Assembly: GCA_028285495.1 (NCBI GenBank)
Contig: JANQPB010000026.1
Span: 64,001 to 128,000 of the forward strand
DNA from: Acidimicrobiales bacterium
Lineage (GTDB): Bacteria; Actinomycetota; Acidimicrobiia; Acidimicrobiales; SZUA-35
Length of the DNA: 64,000 nucleotides
Direction: 5' to 3'
The stretch's first letter is position 1; each line of letters begins with the position of its first letter. Shown piece after piece: positions 26,279 to 35,106 of this stretch. The translations under genes and the position numbers were made by a program. The notes beneath the pieces were generated by a model. That model was not told the origin of the DNA, ran no database searches, and saw nothing but the letters and a program-made list of their open reading frames with translations.

Positions 26279-27333
26279 CGTCGTTCCTCCTGCCTCGCCA
26301 GCTCGTCCCGCCGTCCGGGGGCCTCGAGGTCGCGGGCCATGACCCGGACGATCAGGTCCTCGATCGACGTCACCACCTCCTCGGCCCGAAGGCGCCATGC
26401 ATCGCCCTCGACCCGGACATCCGCCGATGTGCCTGGATCGGCGGGATGGACGTCGAATCCGACCCGGGCGAGCGCCCGGATGGTCCACAGACGGCGGATG
26501 TCGTCGTGGCCGGCAACGGAGAGCGGCCCTCGTGTCGGCTGGTGTGAGATCCGGAACCCTCCTGCCTCGTGTTCGAAGAACAGACGCTCGTCGGAGAATT
26601 CCTCGGAGAGCACGCCGGCCAGCGCGATGTGCTCCGGTGGCGCAACGACCAGATCCCCAGACTGCCGGACGAGCCAGACCGTGTCCGCGGTCCGCAGGGC
26701 GAGTTCCAGGTCATGGGTGGACATCAGGAGCGCAATGCCTGCGTCGTGGGTGAGATCGCGGAGCAGCGCCGTCAACCGAACACGATGGGCCACGTCGAGG
26801 AACGCCGTCGGCTCGTCGAGGAGCATGACCCGGGGCGACTGTGCGACCGCACGTGCGATCAGCACCCGCTGCTTCTCGCCGTCGCTGAGGGTCGTCATGG
26901 GTCGATCGACGAGCTCGTCGCAACGAGTGAGGCTGATGGCATCGTCGACGATGCGGTGGTCGTCTCGCGTGAGGCGCCCGCTCCACCCCGTGAACGGGTG
27001 CCGCCCGAGGCGCACGACGTCGAGACCGGTCAGGTAGCGAGCGAAGGTCCGCTCGGTGAGCACGAGCGAGACCATCCTCGCTCGGTCGGCGGTGGAGAGG
27101 TGGTCGGCGCGAACTCCACCGATCTCGACGATACCGCTGAGCGCGGGCTGGAGCCCGGCGAGGGTTCGCATCAAGGTCGACTTGCCGGCGCCGTTGATGC
27201 CGAGCAGGCAGCAGAACTCGCCCGGCCGGAGCGTTGCGGTGGCCTGGCGCACGACCTCGGTCGTCGCTCGCCCCGATCGGTACCCGGCGGTCAGTGCCTC
27301 GGCCCGCAGCGGCGCGTTCGCCTGGCTGGTCAC
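26272..27333 (-). CDS. Siderophore ABC importer ATPase (FecE/FepC-like)
   Basis: 353 residues from a GTG overlapping the permease stop. Walker A GINGAGKST, signature TLSDGEKQRV (SDGEK instead of SGGQQ) and Walker B VMLLDEP are present. It is about 90 residues longer than usual: after about 255 there is an extra domain (FFEHEAGGFRISHQP onward) with unknown role. It energises the FecCD-type permease. Confidence 0.9.
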   Translation of the reverse strand: MTSQANAPLRAEALTAGYRSGRATTEVVRQATATLRPGEFCCLLGINGAGKSTLMRTLAGLQPALSGIVEIGGVRADHLSTADRARMVSLVLTERTFARYLTGLDVVRLGRHPFTGWSGRLTRDDHRIVDDAISLTRCDELVDRPMTTLSDGEKQRVLIARAVAQSPRVMLLDEPTAFLDVAHRVRLTALLRDLTHDAGIALLMSTHDLELALRTADTVWLVRQSGDLVVAPPEHIALAGVLSEEFSDERLFFEHEAGGFRISHQPTRGPLSVAGHDDIRRLWTIRALARVGFDVHPADPGTSADVRVEGDAWRLRAEEVVTSIEDLIVRVMARDLEAPGRRDELARQEERRW

Positions 27334-28427
27334 AGGTCGGCGCCTCCGCTCTCGCGGGCAGAGCGGAGGAGGACCCACAGCACCACCGGAGCGCCGAACA
27401 GCGCCGTGGCCGCGTTGATCGGAAGGGTCGCGTCGCGCCCGGGCATCTGCGACAACACGGCACAGAAGCAGGCCAGGGCGATTCCGATGAGGATGCAGGC
27501 CGGGAAGAGCAGCCGCTGATCCGCTGTCCGCAGGATCCCGCGGGCGAGATGGGGGACCGCCAGGCCGATGAAGCCGATCGGACCGCAGAACGAGGTGACG
27601 ACTCCTGCGATCAGTGACGCAGAGATCATCGTGACCAGGCGGAGCCAGAACACCGACACTCCGACCGAGGCGGCGTACTGATCGCCCAAGAGCATCGCGT
27701 TGAGGTTCTTCACCCCGACCGCACCGACGCCGAGCCCGAACAGGACGACCGCGGCAAAGACCGGCAGCTCAGCTCGCGTCACGCTCTGGAACGAGCCGAA
27801 CGTCCAGACCGAGAACGCCTGGACGGACTCGGGTGTGGAGAAGTAGATCAGGATGCTGACGATCGAGTACGAGAACGCGCCGACAGCCACGCCGACGATC
27901 AGGACCGTGGCGACGTTCCGGAACCACGAAGCCACCACGAGCATCACCGAAAGCACCGCCATCGCCCCAAGAGAAGCGGCGACGATGACGAGCAGGTTGC
28001 TCCCGAGTCCGCTTCCGGCGAGCAGACCACCGCTGGCGCTGATACCGGCCGACAGAATCACGAACGCGACGCCGAGCGAGGCTCCCGACGACACACCGAG
28101 GATGTAGGGGTCAGCGAGACCGTTGCGGAACAGCGTCTGCATCTGCAGACCGGCCACACCGAGCGATCCGCCGACCAGAGCTGCCGTCGCCGCCCGGGGA
28201 ACGCGCAGCTCCATGATGATCGGCTCCCACACCGGATTCTCGACCGTGCCTCCGCTCAGGACCGTGACCACGGCCCGCGGCGGGATCAGCACCGAACCGA
28301 AGGCGCCAACCGCCAGCAGCCCGACGCCAGCCAGGATCGTGAGGACGACAAACGTCATCGGCCCCCGCGAGGACTGGCGGCGCCGGGTCGTGCTGGGCGA
28401 CGGGGAGGTCTCACCCAGCAGCCGCAC
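27330..28427 (-). CDS. FecCD-type siderophore ABC permease
   Basis: 365 residues from a GTG with GGAG upstream. About ten hydrophobic helices; conserved LRVPRAATAALVGGSLGVAG, NPLADPYILGVSSGA-like block (here NGLADPYILGVSSGAS) and GPIGFIGLAVPHLAR are diagnostic for FecCD/BtuC permeases. It forms a homodimer with the ATPase to import ferric siderophore, haem or cobalamin; the Fur-like box upstream favours iron. Confidence 0.93.
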   Translation of the reverse strand: MRLLGETSPSPSTTRRRQSSRGPMTFVVLTILAGVGLLAVGAFGSVLIPPRAVVTVLSGGTVENPVWEPIIMELRVPRAATAALVGGSLGVAGLQMQTLFRNGLADPYILGVSSGASLGVAFVILSAGISASGGLLAGSGLGSNLLVIVAASLGAMAVLSVMLVVASWFRNVATVLIVGVAVGAFSYSIVSILIYFSTPESVQAFSVWTFGSFQSVTRAELPVFAAVVLFGLGVGAVGVKNLNAMLLGDQYAASVGVSVFWLRLVTMISASLIAGVVTSFCGPIGFIGLAVPHLARGILRTADQRLLFPACILIGIALACFCAVLSQMPGRDATLPINAATALFGAPVVLWVLLRSARESGGADL

Positions 28428-28433
28428 GGGACG

Positions 28434-29780
28434 TCAGCTCCAGGCGTCCAGCGGGCTCGTTCCCATGTACGTGACGGTGTGGTCGGGGACGAGGTCCGGA
28501 TGCACGACCGCCACGAGGTCCTGCAACAACAGGTCCGGGCGCAGCGCTGACGAGTAGAAGTACTCGAGGACTCCGTCGCGTTGGCTGAAGCCTTCGGCGT
28601 CGTTGGAGATGATCTGGTTCTCCTGGTAGGCACGGAACGACTGCATCAGCGGACCGGTATACCGGTCGCCGGGCAGGCTGAACGCGACGAGGTAGTCGGC
28701 CTCGGCCCCTTCCTCGAAGACCCCCTCGATCGCCAGCGGCTCGAGGCTCTGCTCCGAGGACGGATCGGCGATCACGTTCACCATGCCGGCGTCCTCCATG
28801 ATCTGCGCCTGCCAACCGTTGCGAGCGACCATGCACTCGCCGTTCGCCCCGCACTGGGCGAAGATCGCGGTCGGCTTCGGTTCTCGGGCCCGAGCCTGCT
28901 CGGCGAGGTCGCGATAGGTGCCCAACACGTCGCCAAGGACATCGTTGGCTCGAACCTCCTGGTTGAACGGCAGCGCAACCACCTTGGCCCACTCGGCGCG
29001 ACCGAGCACGGTGGTTGCGGCCGATGTGAGCGTCGGCACCGTCGGGATGCCGAGCGCGGCCAGACGATCAACACCCTCCAGCGCCGCCTCGCTGTGGAGG
29101 AACAGCAACATGGCATCCGGCTCAGCCGACGCCGTCGTCTCGAAGTCCATGTTCTGCGCACCGAAGGCGCCGCCGTTGACCACGATCTCCCCGGACTCGA
29201 GACGGGCATCGATGTCGTCGGGGAAGACGTTCTCGAAACCATGCGTGACCAGGTTGTCGGTGAGGCCGAGGGCAACAGCCGAGGCGAGATCGTCGTTGCG
29301 GTTGAGACCGAAGGTGGTGATCGGGACCTCGAGCATCGTCGCACCAGCAAGGTCGCCCGTGAGCTCTGGGGCCGGCGTCCCGCACTGGACCATCACGACC
29401 ACCTGTGGGTCCATCCCCTCGTGGACGAGATCGGTGCGGACGGTCAGCACCTTGTAGTTGTTCTCGTACACGACCTCGAAGTCGGTCGCCTCCTCGATCG
29501 CGATCTTGTCCGGGAAGTAGTCCACCTCGGGGTCGAACGACTCGACGCATCCCTCGGTGACATTCGTCGCCGGTGCCTCGGCTGCAGCCTGATCGTCCGC
29601 AGCGTCGCCGTCGGCCGGATCCTCCTCGGCCGGTTCGCTACCCGCTGACGTGGTCGACGTCGCTTCGGCCTCGGCCGGCTCGCTACTCGACGAGGTCTCC
29701 CCCGCCTCCTGCGTTGCCTCGTCATCCCCGCACGCAGCTACCACCAGGACGAGGGTTAGGAAAACAGCAACTCGACGCAT
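28434..29780 (-). CDS. FecB-type siderophore-binding lipoprotein
   Basis: 448 residues from the ATG at 29780, preceded by AAGGTGGG; a GTG at 29792 is less likely. Lipobox Cys17 (VAAC), an acidic low-complexity tether to about 75, then a TroA/FecB-like two-lobed fold. It is about 100 residues longer than most FecB proteins. It contains four internal cysteines, unusual for this class. First gene of the operon. Confidence 0.87.
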   Translation of the reverse strand: MRRVAVFLTLVLVVAACGDDEATQEAGETSSSSEPAEAEATSTTSAGSEPAEEDPADGDAADDQAAAEAPATNVTEGCVESFDPEVDYFPDKIAIEEATDFEVVYENNYKVLTVRTDLVHEGMDPQVVVMVQCGTPAPELTGDLAGATMLEVPITTFGLNRNDDLASAVALGLTDNLVTHGFENVFPDDIDARLESGEIVVNGGAFGAQNMDFETTASAEPDAMLLFLHSEAALEGVDRLAALGIPTVPTLTSAATTVLGRAEWAKVVALPFNQEVRANDVLGDVLGTYRDLAEQARAREPKPTAIFAQCGANGECMVARNGWQAQIMEDAGMVNVIADPSSEQSLEPLAIEGVFEEGAEADYLVAFSLPGDRYTGPLMQSFRAYQENQIISNDAEGFSQRDGVLEYFYSSALRPDLLLQDLVAVVHPDLVPDHTVTYMGTSPLDAWS

Positions 29781-29827
29781 CAGATGTCCCACCTTTCGGA
29801 ACGAGTCACTGCGAACCTATCCAAGAA

Positions 29828-29842
29828 CGAGAATCATTCGCA
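29828..29842. promoter_or_regulatory. Fur-box-like site
   Basis: CGAGAAT-C-ATTCGCA, a 7-1-7 imperfect palindrome (5 of 7 pairs) 48 bases before the FecB-type start. It closely resembles the classical GATAATGATAATCATTATC core (GAGAATCATTC). Suggests iron control. Confidence 0.5.
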
Positions 29843-30170
29843 ATGTGGCAAGATGAGCGCGACGGTCGCCTCGCTCCGCCTCCCCACCACCGAGCCGGCG
29901 ACGCCGACCGGCACCCCGACGACGTCACGACCGGGGTGGCCCGTCCGGCCAAGGCGCCCAGTCCGCACGCCGCACTGCCGGAGAAATATTGCGTGCGGCG
30001 AGGCGTCGGTGCCGGGCCGCCACGGCACTCCCGACCTCACGGGGTGTCGTGGCGCCCATGGGCCACCAGGGCCGGTCGGGCAGCCGGTCGCTGATCCGGC
30101 CTCGGCTGACAGCAAGACGCTGTCGGCCGAGGTCAGGCCGCGCACGAAGACCAACGAACTCGTCGTCGGA

Positions 30171-30209
30171 TGACACCCAGTAGGGACCTCCGTGGTGTCG
30201 TACAGGTAG
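30171..30209 (+). promoter_or_regulatory. Candidate ECF-type promoter
   Basis: TGACACCC at 30171-30178, 38 bases before the GTG of the second sigma factor, matching the element at 10838. TACAGG (30201-30206) abuts the start. The remainder of the 29781-30208 gap has no supportable gene. Confidence 0.35.
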
Positions 30210-30676
30210 TGGTCGATCCCCGTTTCGCTGAAGCGTACGAGAAGCACGCATCGGATCTGGTCAGCTACGCCACCGCGCTCGTCGGCAGCGGGCAGGCCGA
30301 GGACCTCGTTGCCGAAGCTGCGCTGCGCACGCTCCGGACCGTCGATTGGGACCGGGTTGCCGATTCGCGGGCCTACCTGTTCCGGTGCGTCCTCAACGAG
30401 GCGAGGCGCCTCCATCGGCGACGCCCAGTGCCGGTTCACGAGCTCCTACGGGCGTTCCACCGGTCCGACACGTCCGTCCGATCTGGAGTCGATGAGCTCG
30501 GGGTGTTTCGCCATTTGAGCATCCAGGAACGAGCTGTCGTCTACCTCGCCTACTGGGAAGACGCCCCCGTCCAAGAGATCGCCAGGACGCTCGGAATCGG
30601 TGACGGGACCGTGCGCCGCTATCTGGCTCGCGCCCGGGCAAAGCTACGGAAGGAGCTCGCCGGTGAGCGGACTTGA
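30209..30676 (+). CDS. ECF-type sigma factor, paralogue of the one at 10875
   Basis: 155 residues from the GTG at 30209; the frame is open to an ATG at 30170, but the alignment with the paralogue (both begin with Met-Val-Asp-like MVD) and the promoter element support the later start. Region 2 includes DLVSYATALVGSGQAEDLVAE; region 4 includes IARTLGIGDGTVRRYLARAR. The gene overlaps the downstream membrane protein by 14 bases. It is divergent from the siderophore importer. Confidence 0.87.
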   Translation: MVDPRFAEAYEKHASDLVSYATALVGSGQAEDLVAEAALRTLRTVDWDRVADSRAYLFRCVLNEARRLHRRRPVPVHELLRAFHRSDTSVRSGVDELGVFRHLSIQERAVVYLAYWEDAPVQEIARTLGIGDGTVRRYLARARAKLRKELAGERT

Positions 30677-32057
30677 GCAGTCGATACGACTCGAGATGGC
30701 ACGCCTCGTTGGAACGTCCCCACTGCCGCCGTCCGTGCGTCGGTTGGCCGAGGACCATGCGGCCCGCCAGTCTCGCCATCGCACGAGACGAGTCGGGTAT
30801 GTCGCTGTCGCCGGCCTGGTCGCGGTCCTCCTGGTCGGCGGCGTCGCCCTGATCGCGCCGACCCGCGACATGGGAACCGTCGATCAGGACACCGCCTCGA
30901 ACGTGCTCGTCGAGCGTCTGGACCTCGACGGCGATGGCATCGTTGATCTTGTCGAACAGCCGCCGATCGCACTCGAACTTCCCACGACGGTCAACGTCGC
31001 CCTGCCGATCGCCACGACGGACAGTCGTCTCTACGCAGCCTTTGCCGACGGGCTCGAAGGCCCACTCGGGATCGTTGCGCTCGACACACCGAACGGCTCG
31101 CCGCGTCGCGTCCTCGAAGCCGGCCCGACTGGCATCCCGGTGGCCATCGTCGCATCCGACCAGAGCATCGTTGCGCTCGTCTCTCGACATCTGCAGGGAC
31201 TCCCCCCCGTGGCCATGTCGTCAGACGATGACGGCCAGACCTGGACTGAACTGGAACTCCCCGACCCAGAGGGAGCCGATGAGGCGCACCGATTTGCCAC
31301 CGGCGTTGCACTCGGGAACGGGACGATCGTGATCTCCAGCGCCCGAGGCGTCTGGGTCTCCTCCGATCGAGTGCGTTGGGACCACATCGACATCGCCGGT
31401 CCCGGACGACAACTGACGACGCTGGCTTGGGATGGAGCCCGGTTCGTTGCCGGCGGGGGGCAAGCCGACACAACGGTCTCGACTCGCTCGGGTGATCGGG
31501 ACCTTGCCATCTGGCGCTCGACGGATGGGCTCAGCTGGACCATCCCCGAGATCGTTCCGACCGAACCTGCCATTCGAACCGCCGACGGGATCGACACGAT
31601 CGTTGCCCGTCCAGGTCGCCCGACACTCACGCTCACCACGGCGCAACGATGGAATGGAGATCGCCCTGCCGAGGAGCTCTGGGGCACCTTGGTCACCGTC
31701 AGCGACGGTGAAACAGCCTCGAGCTCGGTCCACCTTCCGCAGTGGATCTTCCACGACGCCGAAACGACCCCGTGGGGCTTCATCACTGCGGCTCAGGTCA
31801 CCGGCGACCCATCGCAACTCCGACTCCTCGCCAGCACCGACGGGATCAGCTGGCACGACCTGGCACCAGCACCTGCGGTCATGATGAACGCTGCGACCTG
31901 GCGAGGAGGCCTCGTCGTCAATGGCTACGCCAGCGAAGGCCTTCCCAACCGCACCTGGCACCTCTCGGGTGAACCGGCGAGCAACCCAACGACGCCAGGG
32001 CCCGACCCAACGGATCCGACGGTGCCAACTCCGTCCACGGCGACGACCACGCCATGA
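30663..32057 (+). CDS. Membrane-anchored sigma partner with EF-hand loop and propeller-like domain
   Basis: 464 residues from a GTG within the sigma gene end. The cytoplasmic N-terminus (about 1-43) precedes one membrane helix (44-66). Residues 87-98 (DLDGDGIVDLVE) form a canonical 12-residue EF-hand-type calcium loop. The external domain has repeated SSDDGQTW, SSDRVRW, STDGLSW, STDGISW motifs like BNR/sialidase-type beta-propellers. The C-terminal tail is Pro/Thr-rich. Probably an anti-sigma or ligand/Ca sensor controlling the sigma factor (inference). Confidence 0.8.
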   Translation: MSGLEQSIRLEMARLVGTSPLPPSVRRLAEDHAARQSRHRTRRVGYVAVAGLVAVLLVGGVALIAPTRDMGTVDQDTASNVLVERLDLDGDGIVDLVEQPPIALELPTTVNVALPIATTDSRLYAAFADGLEGPLGIVALDTPNGSPRRVLEAGPTGIPVAIVASDQSIVALVSRHLQGLPPVAMSSDDDGQTWTELELPDPEGADEAHRFATGVALGNGTIVISSARGVWVSSDRVRWDHIDIAGPGRQLTTLAWDGARFVAGGGQADTTVSTRSGDRDLAIWRSTDGLSWTIPEIVPTEPAIRTADGIDTIVARPGRPTLTLTTAQRWNGDRPAEELWGTLVTVSDGETASSSVHLPQWIFHDAETTPWGFITAAQVTGDPSQLRLLASTDGISWHDLAPAPAVMMNAATWRGGLVVNGYASEGLPNRTWHLSGEPASNPTTPGPDPTDPTVPTPSTATTTP

Positions 32058-32064
32058 AGCCACG

Positions 32065-32083
32065 GGCTCGGAACTCCCGAGCC
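32065..32083 (+). terminator. Hairpin after the sigma partner gene
   Basis: GGCTCGG (32065-32071), AACTC, CCGAGCC (32077-32083), 8 bases after the stop codon. No T-run. Confidence 0.4.
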
Positions 32084-32170
32084 AGTCACCACCCAGACGT
32101 CCAGATCGGGCGCCAGGTGACGCGGAACGCATGCGACCCGGTCGAAGGGGCGCACGAGTGATGGGCGGTC

Positions 32171-32236
32171 ACCGCAGCCAGCGAATACCAGAGCGGCAGC
32201 ACCCGGTCGTCCGATGATGAACTCTCGACGCTCCAT
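32171..32236 (-). pseudogene. Orphan Tat/lipoprotein signal peptide remnant
   Basis: From the ATG at 32236 the minus strand reads MERREFIIGRPGAAALVFAGC, a twin-Arg-like signal with a lipobox Cys. Past it the reading loses any resemblance to a solute-binding protein. I read it as the 5' end of a lost lipoprotein gene next to the IS256 element. The rest of 32084-32460 shows nothing supportable. Confidence 0.4.
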
Positions 32237-32460
32237 GTCTTCAACGATCTCTCGCTCACGAGCGGTGAGCGGACGATCGAGCGAGCGTCCGCCGTCCGCA
32301 CGGGGCAACCCCAAGTCGTCCGGACAGAACCCCTCTCGGCTGGGGTGCAGGGCGACCGATGAACTGAGCTCAGCCAACCAGCCGACTACTGGGGGCACGG
32401 CGCCACCGGCTCGCTCGACAACACCGGCCGGTCGCAGCTCGCACTCACGTTGGCGTCCCG

Positions 32461-33850
32461 TGACGTGGTGTAGGTGGTTGAGGTCCACCTGGTGGGTGGG
32501 CCATCGCGTGACCCTTGGTGAGAACGACCAAGTACTCACTGGAGAAGGTGAACACGCGATGACCCGTGATGATGATGCCCGAGTTGCTGACCTGTTGGCG
32601 CGGCTGGGTGGTGGTGATGGCCGGGAGTTGTTCCGCCGGCTGTTGGAGACCTCGATGCAGGAACTGATCGATACCGAGCTCACGGCGGCGATTGGGGCCG
32701 GGCCGCATGAGCGGACCGAGTCCCGGTCGAACCACCGCAACGGCTCCCGAGCCCGGTTGTTGTCGACCCCGGCCGGGGATATTGAGCTGCGGATCCCGAA
32801 GCTGCGTACGGGGTCGTTCTTCCCGTCGCTCCTTGAGCCTCGTCGTCGGGTCGACAAGGCCCTGTGGGCAGTGATCATGACCGCCTACGTCACCGGGACC
32901 TCGACCCGCAAGGTCGACGACCTGGTCAAAGCCCTGGGCTGTGAGTCCGGGGTGTCGAAGTCGACCGTGTCTCGGATCTGCGCCGGGATCGACGACGAGG
33001 TGGCCGCGTTCCGAGCCCGGCAGCTCAGCCACATTGCCATGCCATATGTCTACCTGGATGCGGTCTACATCAAGGCCCGCAACAACCACCGCATCGTGTC
33101 CCGAGCCGTCGTGGTGGCCACTGCGGTGACCGCGGACGGCAACCGAGAGGTCCTGGGCCTCGATATTGGAGATTCTGAAGACGAGGTGTTCTGGACCAGC
33201 TTTCTGCGGACGCTGCGGGATCGGGGCCTGGGTGGGGTGCGTCTCGTGATCTCCGATGCCCACGCCGGCCTCAAAGCGGCCATCGCCCGGGTGTTCGCCG
33301 GGGCCAGCTGGCAGCGTTGCAAGGTCCACCTGATGCGCAACCTGATCGGGACTGTGCCGTCAGCGTCCAAGGAGATGGTGGCCGCCACCGTCCGCACGAT
33401 CTTCGCTCAACCCGACGCTGAGGCGACCAGGGCCCAGCTCCACGAAGTCGTCGGCATCCTGGCGCCCCGGTTTGCCAAGTCCGCCGAGCTTCTCGAGGCC
33501 GCCGAAGCTGACGTCACTGCCTACGCCGCGTTCCCGAGGGGTCATTGGCGCAAGATCGCTTCGACCAACCCGCTCGAGCGGGTCAACAAAGAAATCAAGC
33601 GCCGCTCGAACGTGGTCGGGATCTTCCCCGATGACGCCTCGGTCATCCGCCTCGTCGGAGCCGTCCTGTTGGAACAACACGACGACTGGGCCGTGGCCGA
33701 GCGCCGCTACCTCTCCGAAGAATCCATGGCCCTCATCGACACCGACACCAAGGAGGTGACCACCACCAACCACACAACCCTGCCGGCGGCCTAACATCAA
33801 CCGGCAAACCAAGGGCCACACACACACTTCCACCACTCCACTCAGTGTCA
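32461..33850 (+). mobile_element. IS256-family insertion sequence
   Basis: About 1390 bases around a mutator-type transposase. Imperfect terminal inverted repeats: left TGACGTGGTGTAGGTGGTTG onward (32461-32483), right complement TGACACTGAGTGGAGTGGTG onward (33827-33850). No 8-9 base target duplication was recognised, so the exact ends are uncertain. Confidence 0.7.
32559..33794 (+). CDS. IS256-family (mutator) transposase
   Basis: 411 residues from an ATG with GGAGAAGG upstream. The DDE residues are visible: D167 (YVYLDAVY), D233 (VISDAHAGLK) and E340 (NPLERVNKEIKRRS), with the family Cys/His block WQRCKVHLMRN between. Uninterrupted and full length, so the element may still be active. Confidence 0.95.
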   Translation: MTRDDDARVADLLARLGGGDGRELFRRLLETSMQELIDTELTAAIGAGPHERTESRSNHRNGSRARLLSTPAGDIELRIPKLRTGSFFPSLLEPRRRVDKALWAVIMTAYVTGTSTRKVDDLVKALGCESGVSKSTVSRICAGIDDEVAAFRARQLSHIAMPYVYLDAVYIKARNNHRIVSRAVVVATAVTADGNREVLGLDIGDSEDEVFWTSFLRTLRDRGLGGVRLVISDAHAGLKAAIARVFAGASWQRCKVHLMRNLIGTVPSASKEMVAATVRTIFAQPDAEATRAQLHEVVGILAPRFAKSAELLEAAEADVTAYAAFPRGHWRKIASTNPLERVNKEIKRRSNVVGIFPDDASVIRLVGAVLLEQHDDWAVAERRYLSEESMALIDTDTKEVTTTNHTTLPAA

Positions 33851-33877
33851 TGTTGATGTGGTCAGTGCGAGGCTGAC

Positions 33878-33953
33878 CATCGTGTTGCCGGCTCGCTCAA
33901 CCACTCCATGCCCTTCGGTGGCCAGGTCCCGTCTTGCGGCCAGCAACACGATG
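33878..33953 (+). ncRNA. Candidate bridge RNA of the IS110 element
   Basis: CATCGTGTTGC (33878-33888) pairs perfectly with GCAACACGATG (33943-33953), closing a 54-base internal region upstream of the transposase. IS110 elements encode a structured bridge RNA in this non-coding part (established for IS621). Boundaries and strand are inferred; the target and donor loops are not resolved. Confidence 0.4.
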
Positions 33954-34056
33954 TGGACCGGCCGGCGTGGCTTGATAGGAGCGTGGCGTCGCCCCCACTG
34001 AGGTGTGCCCACCGACCGGTCCTGTCACCGTTCAACCAGTGAAAGGCAACAGGACC

Positions 34057-35106
34057 ATGATCATGCTCGGCATCGATGCGCACAAGCGCACCCACACCGT
34101 CGTCGCTGTCGACCACCTGGGCCGACAGCTCGGCACGAAGACCACGAATGCGACCACGTCGGCGGATCATCTGGCGATCATCCGCTGGGCAGACCAGTTC
34201 GGGGCTGAGCGTTACTGGGCCGTCGAGGACTGCCGGCATCTGTCGAGACGACTCGAGCGCGACATGCTCGCTGCCGGCGAGCGGATCGTGCGGGTGCCAC
34301 CGAAGTTGATGGCCAACTCGCGTGACTCGGCACGCACCTACGGCAAGTCCGACCCGATCGACGCGCTCGCCGTCGCGCGTGCCGCGCTGCGCGAACCGGA
34401 CCTGCCGACCGCCCACCTTGACAACGAAGCCAGGGAGCTTCGATTGCTGGTCGATCACCGAGAAGACCTGGTGGCGGAGCGAACACGACACATCAACCGG
34501 CTCCGCTGGCACCTACACGAGATCGATCCGACCTGGGACCCAGAACCGCGTGCGCTCACCACGTTCAAGCATCTCATCATCGCCGCCGACCGCCTCGCTA
34601 CCCTCGACACCGTGATCGCCCGGATCGCAATCGATCTCGTCGAACGCATCCGCCAGCTCACCGTCGATATCAACGATCTACGCGCCGAGCTCGAGGCCCG
34701 GACCGAGACGTCGGCACCGAACCTGCGACAGATCCATGGCGTTGGACCGCTCGCCTCGGCCAAGTTGATCGGCGAAGTCGCCGGCGTCGAACGGTTCCGA
34801 TCGCGCAACGCCTTCGCCCGTCACAACGGCACAGCGCCGACACCGGTGTGGTCCGGCAACACCAACCGACACCGGCTAAGCCGCGCCGGGAACCGACAGA
34901 TCAACGCTGCGATCCATCGCATTGCGCTCACCCAGGCCCGATCACATCCCGACGCACGAGCGTTCCTCACCAGACGCTCCGAACAGGGAGCAACCAAGAA
35001 AGAAGCCCTACGATCGCTCAAACGGAGACTCTCCGACGTCATCTACCGGGCCATGCTCGCCGACGCCGCCCTCGCATCCAATCAGGTTCACCACCTCGCC
35101 GCTTGA
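34057..35106 (+). CDS. IS110-family recombinase
   Basis: 349 residues. The N-terminal RuvC-like DEDD set is visible: D7 (GIDAHK), E57 (AVEDC), D99 and D102 (KSDPIDALAVARA). The C-terminal Tnp domain has IHGVGPLASAKLIGE and GTAPTPVWSGN...LSRAGNRQIN, which carries the catalytic Ser region. Full length and intact. A longer frame begins at 34003 but MIMLGIDAHKR is the normal family start. Confidence 0.95.
   Translation: MIMLGIDAHKRTHTVVAVDHLGRQLGTKTTNATTSADHLAIIRWADQFGAERYWAVEDCRHLSRRLERDMLAAGERIVRVPPKLMANSRDSARTYGKSDPIDALAVARAALREPDLPTAHLDNEARELRLLVDHREDLVAERTRHINRLRWHLHEIDPTWDPEPRALTTFKHLIIAADRLATLDTVIARIAIDLVERIRQLTVDINDLRAELEARTETSAPNLRQIHGVGPLASAKLIGEVAGVERFRSRNAFARHNGTAPTPVWSGNTNRHRLSRAGNRQINAAIHRIALTQARSHPDARAFLTRRSEQGATKKEALRSLKRRLSDVIYRAMLADAALASNQVHHLAA

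Noticed and set aside
32445..33329. Minus-strand frame within the IS256 element
   Set aside because: Opposite to an intact DDE transposase and without homologous features.
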